A DNA stretch of 64,000 bases. Source: Trichomonas vaginalis G3. Lineage: Eukaryota; Parabasalia; Trichomonadida; Trichomonadidae. Under the pieces are notes generated by a model. That model saw only the letters and a list, made by a program, of their open reading frames with translations. It did not search any database and had not been told where the DNA came from. The stretch lies in assembly GCF_026262505.1 (NCBI RefSeq), contig NC_067205.1, forward strand, positions 7,502,001-7,566,000. The letters run 5' to 3'. The translations under genes and the position numbers were made by a program. This document shows, piece after piece, positions 49,804 through 58,168 of this stretch (its first letter is position 1; each line of letters begins with the position of its first letter).

Positions 49804-50700
49804 ATGTCAGCAACAACTTCACCAAACTCGTTAGTCATGAACCCAACTTCAATGTTAGTAGAAATGAAAAGCTTCATTCCTTCTTCATATACTTTCGAAA
49901 CAGAAATCCAGAAGATAAAGCAGGAACTTCTCCAAGGAGATTTAGACTGTAGTGCGAAAGATGAAACAAATGAACAGTATCTTTATGAAATGCAGGACCT
50001 GGTGGAACATCTACCTAAACTTCCTGAAATACAACAACAAAAGCTTACTATTCCAGAATTCGATGAAATAGAAGTCAAAGCAACTGACTCAGTAGAAACC
50101 AAGAAGTTCATACGAAAGATAAACTATGAGTTTCTTGGATTTCATTGCAACCACAAAGACTGCGATATGGTATATTTCATTGACATATATAAATCTGGGG
50201 AGTTTAAGACCTACGACAACTTTGTTTCGTTAGTTGCAAAATGTGTATGGCAGATAAGAGATAAAGATAGAAGAGGTAAGGTATGGAACGGACAAATAAA
50301 ACCAGCAACTTTTGAGTTAAAGAAAACCATTTACGCCTTAGTCATACTTGCAGGTAAGGTTTCAATGTACAATGCTAAAATGAACCCACAATGTTCTAAA
50401 TGTAAAGCAGCAATGAAGAAATATAACTACTCCGTCAAAGAGATAGAACGTATGAGAAACGACTATACTGACTTAAAGAAAGAAGCAGAGAAACCAGCAG
50501 AAGATAAAATGGACATGTTGACATTTCTGAACAAAAACTATCCAACTGCTGACGATTTCCTTCTATCTGACGTCAAGAAGAAGTACAAAGAAACTTTCGG
50601 CATTGTTAAAACTTTTGATATCCTTCGTGAAGAAATAGAAGCTACAAAACTGTTTAAAGTCATGAACCATCACAACATATACCATGTAAAACGCTTGTGA
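49804..50700 (+). CDS. unknown protein with Cys/His clusters, 298 aa
   Basis: Leader TTTTTATTGTAAGAAC is a shortened form of the KilA-N leader. N-terminal region with helices (EIQKIKQELLQGDLDC), then YEFLGFHCNHKDCDMVYFID (Cys-x3-His-x2-Cys) and CSKCKAAMKKYNYS (CxxC), suggesting a zinc site. C-terminal ends with LREEIEATKLFKVMNHHNIY. Not recognisably KilA-N. It lies between the two arms of the inverted repeat 48826/50884. Possibly an accessory or host-interaction gene. Confidence 0.5.
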   Translation: MSATTSPNSLVMNPTSMLVEMKSFIPSSYTFETEIQKIKQELLQGDLDCSAKDETNEQYLYEMQDLVEHLPKLPEIQQQKLTIPEFDEIEVKATDSVETKKFIRKINYEFLGFHCNHKDCDMVYFIDIYKSGEFKTYDNFVSLVAKCVWQIRDKDRRGKVWNGQIKPATFELKKTIYALVILAGKVSMYNAKMNPQCSKCKAAMKKYNYSVKEIERMRNDYTDLKKEAEKPAEDKMDMLTFLNKNYPTADDFLLSDVKKKYKETFGIVKTFDILREEIEATKLFKVMNHHNIYHVKRL

Positions 50701-50732
50701 AACTTTATGGTAGAAATATATTTTTGTCTGAT

Positions 50733-50884
50733 TTACGCTCATTGACGATGAAATTCATGACAAAACATTTACGATGAAGTATATTTCCTGTGTTGTTGTC
50801 AAAATGTCATGTTGTCACACTTTTTCAGAGAAGTTCATTTGACCGAGGGACCGAGGGACCTGGTTCGCCTAAAATATATTTTTG
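50733..50884. repeat. right arm of the ~150-bp inverted repeat
   Basis: Reverse complement of 48826-48985: GACCGAGGGACCGAGGGACC, TGGTTCGCCTAAAATATATT and ATGACAAAACATTTACGATG correspond to the left arm. Together they enclose about 2 kb. Confidence 0.85.
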
Positions 50885-51310
50885 CTGAAAAAATGACCAA
50901 ATTTCATGAATTTCCTCATATGTTTGCTACCCCGAGAAAAACCGGGGTAGAGATTCCATTCGAAAATCGTGAAAAAATGCGACCCTCGGTTTTCCGAGGG
51001 TCGAGATTCCGTACGAAAATCGTGAAAAAATGCTACCCTCGGAAAACCGAGGGTAGAGATTTCATTCGAAAATCGTAAAAAAATGCGAGTGGGAGAAAAA
51101 CCCTGGTCGCCTAAAACTCATGAAAATCGTGAAAAAATGCGACCCCGACTTTTACAGGGGTCGCCTAAAACACATGAAAATCGTAAAAAAATGCGACCGG
51201 CGGAAAACCGCGGGTCGAGATTCCATTCGAAAATCGTGAAAAAAACTCTATGAAAACAGTGAAAAAATGCGAGTGGGAGAAAAACCCTGGTCGCCTAAAA
51301 CTCATGAAAA
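50885..51310. repeat. array of fragments of the second KilA-N gene
   Basis: About seven units of the type GAGATTCCATTCGAAAATCG-TGAAAAAATGCGACC with a GC hairpin such as CCTCGGTTTTCCGAGG. The source is visible in the gene at 52125-52835, near 52335-52400 (TTTCCTCATATGTTTGCTAC, then GAGATTCCGTACGAAAATCG). The array therefore repeats one short piece of a neighbouring gene. Confidence 0.88.
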
Positions 51311-51418
51311 TCGTAAAAAAAATCCCTGAAATCATATCTTTTATACAAGATAGAAAAAATAAAATTAACGTTAGTTTTTTTAAAATATTTTTTTTTATTT
51401 TGTATGTAAAGACAGGAA

Positions 51419-52036
51419 ATGACAAACACTGAGTTTGAAACAGTTAAAAAGATAGACAATGACACCAAAGTGGTTAGAATTGGTGATTTAAACGTAAGAT
51501 ACTCAAAGAAATACAAAAAATATTCTTTGTCAGACATTTTAACACTATCTGAAGGAAAGAAAACATCCCACGACTGGGTTAGAAATGCTTCTACTCAGAA
51601 AATTTTGACAAGAAATCCTGAGCTTATGATATCGGTAAGATTCTATGGAACAAGAGCATATCTTATAGACAAAAGTCTTATACCAGTAGTTTTGTTCTGG
51701 ATTGACCCAGTTGTTGGATATAATTTCATAACATATGGTTCATTCGATACAGAACGTTGCAGTGAAGGCTTACTTTACATCGTTCAGAAACCGAAGGACT
51801 TCAATACAAAGAGATATAAGATAGGAAGAACATATAATATAACTCAAAGATATGACAGTATAGTCAATAGAGTCAAGGTTGTGTTCGTTAACGATATGAG
51901 AGCTGCTGAAACAGAACTACTTGAAAAGTTTGAGAAAATGTATGGTGCTCCCACGAGAGGTAAAGAAACGTTTGAAGTAGATGAGATCGACAAAGCTATA
52001 AAATTATTTGACGAAGTTGCTGAAAAATACATGTAA
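51419..52036 (+). CDS. KilA-N-type DNA-binding protein with GIY-YIG-like (T5orf172/MUG113) domain, 205 aa
   Basis: N-terminal part with SLSDILTLSEGKKTSHDWVR and a KilA-N-like core (PELMISVRFYGTRAYLIDKS, then IPVVLFWIDPVVGYNFI). C-terminal part LLYIVQKPKDFNTKRYKIGR, T...RYDSIVNRVKVVFV and RAAETELLEKFEKMYGAP fits the T5orf172/MUG113 group of GIY-YIG-fold domains. Leader TTTTGTATGTAAAGACAGGA is the shared KilA-N leader. Looks whole. Confidence 0.75.
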   Translation: MTNTEFETVKKIDNDTKVVRIGDLNVRYSKKYKKYSLSDILTLSEGKKTSHDWVRNASTQKILTRNPELMISVRFYGTRAYLIDKSLIPVVLFWIDPVVGYNFITYGSFDTERCSEGLLYIVQKPKDFNTKRYKIGRTYNITQRYDSIVNRVKVVFVNDMRAAETELLEKFEKMYGAPTRGKETFEVDEIDKAIKLFDEVAEKYM

Positions 52037-52107
52037 AGCGTTTATTTTTGGTCTTTTGTGAAAGCCAGAAATTAACGCTAATTTTATTTTTATTTTATTT
52101 TTTATTT

Positions 52108-52124
52108 TGTATGTAAAGACAGGT
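52108..52124 (+). promoter_or_regulatory. conserved KilA-N leader TTGTATGTAAAGACAG (Polinton 2 copy)
   Basis: Same leader as at 19141 and before 51419; preceded by TTAACGCTAATTTT (compare TTAACGTTAG near 51363 and AAGTTAG near 19101). Conservation across two divergent elements points to a functional promoter or a recombination handle. Confidence 0.6.
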
Positions 52125-52835
52125 ATGACAACAACAGAGAACACAACAACTGCTATCGTTCATGAAGCCATAAGTGAAGAATACGAGTACATACAGTTTA
52201 ACAAACAACTCCGTCTCATTCGTTCGGTCAAAGATGACATGTACCAAATGCAAAGTATTTTGAATGCTCTTCGTTCTACAAAGCAAGCATACCATTGGTT
52301 TGAAAACCAACAGACAAAAGAACTTTTAGAAGAATTTCCTCATATGTTTGCTACCCTCGGAAAACCGCGGGTCGAGATTCCGTACGAAAATCGTCAAAAT
52401 TTGCCAAATGGTTTGAGAGGTTGGTATGTACATAGACTTCTTGTAAATGCTGTTGCAATGTGGGCTTCACCTCGCTATGCTTGTTATATTTTCATGATGT
52501 TAGATGAAATTCATAGACAAGAACGTGAAGAGCTAGAGAACAAGCTTGAAGCAAAAGACAAAAGCCTTCAGAAAAGAATACCACGTTCGGTACCAAAAGG
52601 AAAGGAAAAGAACTATAAGTATATGATTTACACTGAAGAGATGGAAAATGAAGAAGACAGAGATATGGTTATGTTGCATTTAGTCAGAAGAAACAACAAA
52701 AGCTTTTACGACCTTGCTAAGATTTACAAATCTGACAGAAATTGGTTCTATCGCGAAAACTTACCGATTTCAATGACACCGAATGAAGATGTTAAACAGA
52801 TAGTTCAAGATACGTTACCTCACACTATGATATGA
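52125..52835 (+). CDS. KilA-N protein with Bro-type C-terminus, 236 aa
   Basis: True ATG at 52125 (upstream frame has no ATG). KilA-N region: STKQAYHWFENQQTKELLEE, then NGLRGWYVHRLLVNAVAMWA and SPRYACYIFMMLDEIHRQ. The C-terminal part KNYKYMIYTEEMENEEDRDM and LHLVRRNNKSFYDLAKIYK resembles the domain that follows KilA-N/Bro-N in poxvirus, baculovirus and giant virus proteins. A possible DNA-binding regulator. Its central piece seeds the array at 50885-51310. Confidence 0.8.
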   Translation: MTTTENTTTAIVHEAISEEYEYIQFNKQLRLIRSVKDDMYQMQSILNALRSTKQAYHWFENQQTKELLEEFPHMFATLGKPRVEIPYENRQNLPNGLRGWYVHRLLVNAVAMWASPRYACYIFMMLDEIHRQEREELENKLEAKDKSLQKRIPRSVPKGKEKNYKYMIYTEEMENEEDRDMVMLHLVRRNNKSFYDLAKIYKSDRNWFYRENLPISMTPNEDVKQIVQDTLPHTMI

Positions 52836-52927
52836 AAGGTTGTACAATACTTACATTCAAAGAAGATTTACCGCTACTGAAGGAAAAGATAACAGAGTAT
52901 TTTGACAACTTCAAAGAAGAAGAGTAA
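52832..52927 (+). CDS. 31-aa tail ORF overlapping the KilA-N stop
   Basis: ATG overlaps the previous stop (ATGA). Reads MKGCTILTFKEDLPLLKEKI then TEYFDNFKEEE. Its stop is followed by the GTAAATGAACCATTTATTTTT 3' flank that also follows the Polinton 1 KilA-N gene, so it lies inside the shared cassette. Could be a separate peptide or a coupled tail. Confidence 0.4.
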   Translation: MKGCTILTFKEDLPLLKEKITEYFDNFKEEE

Positions 52928-53019
52928 ATGAACCATTTATTTTTCAAGCTTGACACCAAAGATGGCTCAGGTAGCTCTATAAGGTAAATTGTCTTGTCCG
53001 AGTCCTTCTGGCATTCCGA

Positions 53020-53340
53020 GTCCTTCCATCCGACAGGAAAAGTTTTTCCTTCCAACAGGAAAAAAATTTCCTTCCAACAGGAAAAGTTTTTCCTTCCAAC
53101 AGGAAAAAATTTTCCTTCCAACAGGAAAAAATTTTCCAGTTGTCCGTCGTAAACCATTCAAATTTTCGAAAATTGAGAACTTTTTGGCCGACCTTCAGGA
53201 AAAATTTTTCTTTCCGACAGGAAAAATTTTTCTTTCCGACAGGAAAAATTTTTCTTTCCGACAGGAAAAGACAGGAAAAGTTTTTCCTTCCAACTGGAAG
53301 AACTCTTCCTTCCGACAGGACACAAACGAATGTCCGACGT
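53020..53340. repeat. array of short palindromic TTCC-aaca-GGAA repeats
   Basis: About fourteen copies of CTTCC(A/G)ACAGGAAAAA-TTTTT units with an approximately 19-20-bp period: TTTTTCC...GGAAAAA arms around CTTCCAACA or TTTCCGACA. Frames over this array are repeat artefacts. It lies between the KilA-N cassette end and the packaging ATPase. Confidence 0.88.
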
Positions 53341-53423
53341 ACCACCAACCGAGTCCATTCCAAAGCCAGAAGAACCGACAGCCCCAGCACCACAACAGAC
53401 TAAGACTCAAACACTTACATTTT

Positions 53424-54298
53424 TTACGCTTGACTTTTTACAATTTGAACTTTGTTTGCGTAGATGTGAATTCTGAAAGAAGTATGAGGGTCTTGTATGA
53501 CTTTGTACTTCTCCCATAGTTCATGTCTGTCAAACTTACCTGCCATGGACTCTTTCATAAGTTCCATGAAATCGTCTTCGGACAATCCGGGGAAAAGTAT
53601 GATATCAGTAAGTATTCTCTTTACATCCTTACTTAAACTCTTGGCTGTCTGTACACAAATGACAACTGAGATGTTAAAGTGTCTGAGCTTCTTAAGAATT
53701 CGACACATGTCTTGTTCTCTGTTCTTTAACAAAGGATGAGAAGCAAAGTCATCTAAGATAAGAAGACATCTGTGAGGGTAAGTCTTCCAATCGTAAGATT
53801 GCAATTTCTTCGAAAGGTACTCAATCTCTTTCTGTTTGTTTCTGAAGTGTTTCTTCTCTAATATTCTCTGCATTTCCTCATTTGGGTCTTTAAACTCGAA
53901 TTGACATACTCATTTATAGCATTGTACTTCAAAACTCTTCTTTGGTACTTCTTTATCCAATCTAACAACTCAGAGTCTTTTATACATACTAACTTAGACT
54001 TTTTAATAATATCTTTGAACGAATTGACGGTTTGGTCAAATTGACCAGAAGTACTACAAATGACTACTAACTCATAGAATGGGTTCTTCTCATCTAGTTC
54101 TTGTTGTTGTGCAGCCATTTTAAGATAAGTGAAAGTCTTACCCGACCCAGGTGGTGCAATTAGACCTGTTATACCATTCTGAGCAAATAAGAACTTGTCA
54201 TGTATGGGTTTTATCTGAGCATTTTCCAACTTCCTCTTGTTCTTGTTTAAAACATTCTCAAATTTCTTGTCAATGTCAGCAAACTTTTTTTCTAACAT
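53424..54298 (-). pseudogene. FtsK/HerA (A32-type) DNA-packaging ATPase (broken)
   Basis: Start at the ATG 54298 behind an A/T leader. Walker A IAPPGSGKTFTYLKMAA in the first part; Walker B RCLLILDDFASHP and VVICVQTAKSL (sensor strand) in the second. Would package DNA into the capsid. About one break. Confidence 0.85.
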
Positions 54299-54334
54299 AT
54301 TTTTAGAAAAATTAAAATTTTTATCTTTTAGAAA

Positions 54335-54730
54335 ATGTCTAGCGATTTCGCTATCTATATTCGAGACAAGCTTTTCGACAGCAAAACATCTGTCGACCAT
54401 AAAATCTTACATAGTGTAAACAAGAAAGGTGAATTTGTTCTAAAGTTCTGTTTCTGGGAATATGACAAGAACCATAAAACCTTAAGCAGAGAAGTCTTAA
54501 AATTTGTCAATGACAGACTTGTTGACAGAGATGACGCCTCTTGGAGAGATGAAGTCCAACAAAACTTCTTAGAATGCAAAGAAGACACATGCGCTGTTCT
54601 TGAAAATGAAATAGAAAACAGAATAGAAGAGCTATTAAATGACAAAGAACTTTTACAAAAATATGGTTCTGAGAAGTTTGACATAACTCCACCAGAAAAG
54701 AAGAGAGAGAAAAGAAAGAAAAGAAAGTAG
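54335..54730 (+). CDS. charged Polinton 2 protein, about 131 aa
   Basis: Diverges from the packaging ATPase with a 36-bp spacer (TTTTTATCTTTTAGAAAATG leader). Beta-alpha pattern (FVLKFCFWEYDKNHKTLSRE), helical middle and a Lys/Arg/Glu-rich end (PPEKKREKRKKRK). Unknown role; the basic tail could bind DNA. Confidence 0.45.
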   Translation: MSSDFAIYIRDKLFDSKTSVDHKILHSVNKKGEFVLKFCFWEYDKNHKTLSREVLKFVNDRLVDRDDASWRDEVQQNFLECKEDTCAVLENEIENRIEELLNDKELLQKYGSEKFDITPPEKKREKRKKRK

Positions 54731-54796
54731 AAGAAGAGAAGAAAGAACCTGAGCCAGAGAAAAAGAAATTTGACATGTAAAAATAAAATTTTATTT

Positions 54797-55216
54797 TTAG
54801 AACATTTCTGGGTCAATGTCAATGTTCTCTTCCTCTTTAGGAGCAAACACTGGCTTAGACTCTAAAATCTTTTTACCCAATTTACCTTGAACTTCAACTA
54901 TCTTAGACTCATAATATTCATAGTCGTCTGCTTTCTTTGGTTCATAAGGTATAACAAGTTTGTATGCTTTGCCTTCTTTAAGGTTTGAAAACCTTCTGTC
55001 AAAACTTTCTTTGACTGTTAACAAACCTTCTATGTCTAAGTCTTCAAATTTCGCACCATTTTTAGTCACAATAGCAAACTTAACTGGTTCGATGTTCCAA
55101 ACTTTGTCAAATGTAGACTTTTCAAAATGGTAGAAGTAAACATTCAAATATGTGAATGGGTCTAGTTCTTCTTTAAGTCCTGACATGTACTTGTTGACTG
55201 AGATGAATTTTGTCAT
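54797..55216 (-). CDS. Polinton 2 protein of 139 aa, next to the helicase
   Basis: Reads MTKFISVNKYMSGLKEELDP, contains KFAIVTKNGAKFEDLDIEGL and RFSNLKEGKAYKLVIPYEPK, and ends with an acidic stretch (EENIDIDPEMF), as single-strand DNA-binding proteins do. With a helicase gene beside it, an SSB-like role is plausible but unproved. Confidence 0.5.
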   Translation of the reverse strand: MTKFISVNKYMSGLKEELDPFTYLNVYFYHFEKSTFDKVWNIEPVKFAIVTKNGAKFEDLDIEGLLTVKESFDRRFSNLKEGKAYKLVIPYEPKKADDYEYYESKIVEVQGKLGKKILESKPVFAPKEEENIDIDPEMF

Positions 55217-55254
55217 CTTTTCTATCGGATAAAAAAAATATTTTTTTTTAAAAT

Positions 55255-56490
55255 TTACTCAGAAAAATTTTTCTTTGTATATACACCATTCTGTATGTCT
55301 AAAAGACTTTTGACATTTGCCAAGAATGTTCGTTTAGACGCTGTCATATAACCATATTCTTGACAATACTGTTTATACGAATCGTACAATGACCTTTCAT
55401 CTAAACACTCAAAGTCAGTTTCATCTATGAACAGTTCATATACACTCTTGTTTGCTTCTAACAATGTTTGTCTCTCTTCGGTATGTGGAATTTGTCTTGG
55501 ATTGAACTTAGAAATATCTAATGTCATGAAATATGAGAACAAGTGGTTGTAAAAGTCAGGTGTTAAAGTTTCTGCTAAGTCGTCAAAATATTCTGTATCT
55601 TGCATATGAGCTTCTGACGTTCTGACAACTACATATCTTCTGTCAGAACTTTCTAACTTCATCGGAACGGCATTGTTTGAAACCATGACGAAGTTTGCAA
55701 CATTTTCACAAACTCTTTGGTCTCTATACTTTCTTTCAACAACTCCAACTTTGTCTGTTATAAGACTCTTCAAAGCATCTGAGTTTAAAACCTTTGTTGT
55801 ATCTATACTTTGAAGTTCGTTACATACTATAAGTTTCATATTCTCTATTGAAGAGTTAAATTTACCGCAGATGTTTTCTAAGTTTGTCATATTCGGGTTC
55901 GAATAGCCCTCTAACAGTTTGCATAAGATATCTGTAAAGAAAGTGTTCTTACCTGTTCCTTGTTTTCCAATTATGATGAGAGCAGTTTCATTTTTAGCAC
56001 TTGGATGTTGTAAGATGTTTGCAAACCAACATAAGATATACTCATAGACTCTTTCGTTTCCATTGCATATAATTTCTTTGACATGGTCTAACCAAGCTTC
56101 TATAACATTTTCTTTCCATTCTACTTGTTCGTATTTATATCCAGTGAAGATAGAATAGAAGTTTGGAGATGGTGTATAGAACTTTATACCACGAACTGAA
56201 AAATCTTCAAGTTTTGACAATAAGATATCCCAAGCATCTAACATCTTCATACCAACTTGTACGACTTTTATTTTCTTAAGTTTCTGTTTACATTCTTGTT
56301 CTGAAACTATTGTCGCTTTAGGTTTGTTAAAGACAACATCCCATTCTTTCATGACATAACATTCTGGGGCAGAGTCGACATAAATGACTAAACGTTTCAA
56401 ATTCTCGACTGCTTTGTTATAGTCTCGAAATGGACACATATTTCTGAACGCTTGGAAGTCATAAAAATCTGAAACGTCTATTCTGTACAT
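55255..56490 (-). CDS. superfamily 3 (D5-like) helicase, 411 aa
   Basis: SF3 signature: Walker A IIIGKQGTGKNTF at about residues 170-182, Walker B KLIVCNELQSID about 45 residues on, motif C VANFVMVSNNAVPMKLESSD (Asn sensor) and the following RRYVVVRTSEAH. The N-terminal part has no recognised primase motif. This is the replicative helicase type of poxviruses, virophages and polinton-like viruses. Leader ATTTTTTTTTTATTTTATAAAAATG. Looks whole. Confidence 0.85.
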   Translation of the reverse strand: MYRIDVSDFYDFQAFRNMCPFRDYNKAVENLKRLVIYVDSAPECYVMKEWDVVFNKPKATIVSEQECKQKLKKIKVVQVGMKMLDAWDILLSKLEDFSVRGIKFYTPSPNFYSIFTGYKYEQVEWKENVIEAWLDHVKEIICNGNERVYEYILCWFANILQHPSAKNETALIIIGKQGTGKNTFFTDILCKLLEGYSNPNMTNLENICGKFNSSIENMKLIVCNELQSIDTTKVLNSDALKSLITDKVGVVERKYRDQRVCENVANFVMVSNNAVPMKLESSDRRYVVVRTSEAHMQDTEYFDDLAETLTPDFYNHLFSYFMTLDISKFNPRQIPHTEERQTLLEANKSVYELFIDETDFECLDERSLYDSYKQYCQEYGYMTASKRTFLANVKSLLDIQNGVYTKKNFSE

Positions 56491-56492
56491 TT

Positions 56493-57324
56493 TTATAAAA
56501 TAAAAAAAAAATATTTTTTTATTCTTGAGCTATTTGTTGTTCTTGAGCTATTTGTTGCATTTGTTGTTTCTTGAGCTATTTGTTGTTGAAGTTGTTCTTG
56601 TAGTACATACTCTTCACCAGTTGCATCTTCCAATTCGAAACTTTCTGCCGTCATTGACAAATACATAGGACATAAAAGTTTTACAGGAACAAAGTTTGCG
56701 TCAACTAAGGTTAAGTTTATGTTTGCTAAAGTGTTTGAGTTTACTAAAGCTGAAAACTCTGCATTCGAATGAACAATAGGCAAACCAGCAGAGAAAGTGT
56801 TGTTTATACGCATGAGTATCTTTTGGTCATAGTAGTTTCTGTCGACATTCGAATAGCACTTTGAACCTAAGTTTGAAACAATATATAAAATAGGTGTACT
56901 TAAAGTCAATGGAACATAGACCTTGTATGACACCTTTTCCTGTTATAGGAAACTGTTGGTAGTAAAAACCAGATATAAGTTTTGTATTATAGCTCATATC
57001 GTTTATACTAAACTCAGTCGGACATCCAAACATAATGAAACCTGCTCTAGTTGCAGCACATGTTACATCCGTCCTTAAAGTATTAAATAAGTCAACAAAA
57101 CCTGTTGGTGGTATATCTGAGTAAGTATCTTCAAAGGAGTATTTTTTACCATTCACAACAACAAAGTCTTCTGGTGTCAAAAGAGCAAAACAGGCTTTAG
57201 TCGTCATCGTGTTTAAGGTCAGTTTACAATATCGTCCTTGAGGACTTTGTAAGTTTGTTGTTATAGAATTATATGACTCAGGGTTTTTAGTCGTAATAGT
57301 ATAAACCACTATGTCTTCTGCCAT
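56493..57324 (-). pseudogene. penton-like minor capsid protein (broken)
   Basis: N-terminal part has TITTKNPESYNSITTNLQS and KACFALLTPEDFVVVNGKKY. C-terminal part ILMRINNTFSAGLPIVHSNA followed by LANINLTLVDANFVPVKLLC has the 'N/D-F-x-P-V/I-x-L' ending of Polinton minor capsid proteins and lines up with 22030-22767. A Gln-rich tail follows. About one break. Confidence 0.6.
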
Positions 57325-57334
57325 TTACATATAT

Positions 57335-57565
57335 TTAAAAGTTTTTCTGAAAGTGGAGAAGAACTTCATCTAAACTTTCACATGGCGTTTCTTGAAGTTC
57401 TCTGTCTAAGAAGTTCAAATATTTTGTAAAGACATAGAACTTTCCTTTGTCTACACGAACAAACAAAACAGGGTCTTTCATATCGTTCAAAAGTGTGTAA
57501 AGTCCTTTACATGAAATAAAGTCTATATTGTTTTTCTTCAAACATCTTTCAAGAAGTTTTGACAT
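57335..57565 (-). CDS. small Polinton 2 protein, 76 aa
   Basis: MSKLLERCLKKNNIDFISCK, then LFVRVDKGKFYVFTKYLNFL: a helix followed by two beta strands. Ten bases after its end another gene begins. No family recognised. Confidence 0.45.
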   Translation of the reverse strand: MSKLLERCLKKNNIDFISCKGLYTLLNDMKDPVLFVRVDKGKFYVFTKYLNFLDRELQETPCESLDEVLLHFQKNF

Positions 57566-57571
57566 TTTTAC

Positions 57572-58150
57572 TTAGCAAAATTTTAATGAAATGTTGTGGT
57601 CGTCAAATATTTTTATGACGTCTGGGAAACTATATTTTAAGTTCAACGTTTCACCTCCTTTCATAACGTATATCTTGTCAATGACATTATATGAAACACC
57701 ACAGCAAGCAATGTCGGGTTCTATTTCTTTGATGTTTATATCGTCTGCCTCTGTCAAAAGTTTCAATAGTTCTTTCAAAACTTCATGAGGTGCAATGACA
57801 TATGAGTTCACTTTTACAGGGTTGTGTTCGACCAAGTTTAACATTATACCTAAAGCTTGACAAATCTTCTCCTGAGTTTTAAGTTTGTCTTTAAGTTGTT
57901 GGTAGTCGTTTCGAATATCTGCAACAGAACTTAAGTCTCTGCTAACTTCAGGGTATGTTGGTTGTTCTTTTACAGGAACTATTGTTATACCATCTTCGTC
58001 TTCGTATGGTTTCCCCACTTCAACATCTCTGTCTTTGACATTGACAACAACACTTTGACTGTTTGTTTGAGTTGGTGAATTTAACTTCACATCTGCCATC
58101 GCCATTAAACCTTTTGAAACACTTACGCTTCTATTTTTCGGAAATGACAT
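57572..58150 (-). CDS. CCG-motif protein, about 192 aa
   Basis: Start at 58150 chosen by the divergent leader, not the longer open frame upstream. Begins MSFPKNRSVSVSKGLMAMAD. Low-complexity middle, helix LKTQEKICQALGIMLNLVEH, then the end shared with Polinton 1's 23265-23966: IACCGVSYNVIDKIYVMKGG and FPDVIKIFDDHNISLKF. Conserved between the two elements; role unknown. Confidence 0.55.
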   Translation of the reverse strand: MSFPKNRSVSVSKGLMAMADVKLNSPTQTNSQSVVVNVKDRDVEVGKPYEDEDGITIVPVKEQPTYPEVSRDLSSVADIRNDYQQLKDKLKTQEKICQALGIMLNLVEHNPVKVNSYVIAPHEVLKELLKLLTEADDINIKEIEPDIACCGVSYNVIDKIYVMKGGETLNLKYSFPDVIKIFDDHNISLKFC

Positions 58151-58168
58151 TTTACTTAGAATAAAAAG
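58151..58168. promoter_or_regulatory. 18-bp divergent promoter
   Basis: TTTTACTTAGAATAAAAAG separates 58150 and 58169 starts. Same design as 42477-42494 (TTTTA..TAGAATAAAA). Confidence 0.6.

Noticed and set aside
49804-50700. KilA-N assignment for the 298-aa protein
   Set aside because: Leader is KilA-type, but the protein lacks the INATKM and HPDLV-like blocks; left as unknown.
52825-53519. Lys/Phe/Pro-rich open frames over the palindromic array
   Set aside because: Same repeat read in several frames on both strands; not protein coding.
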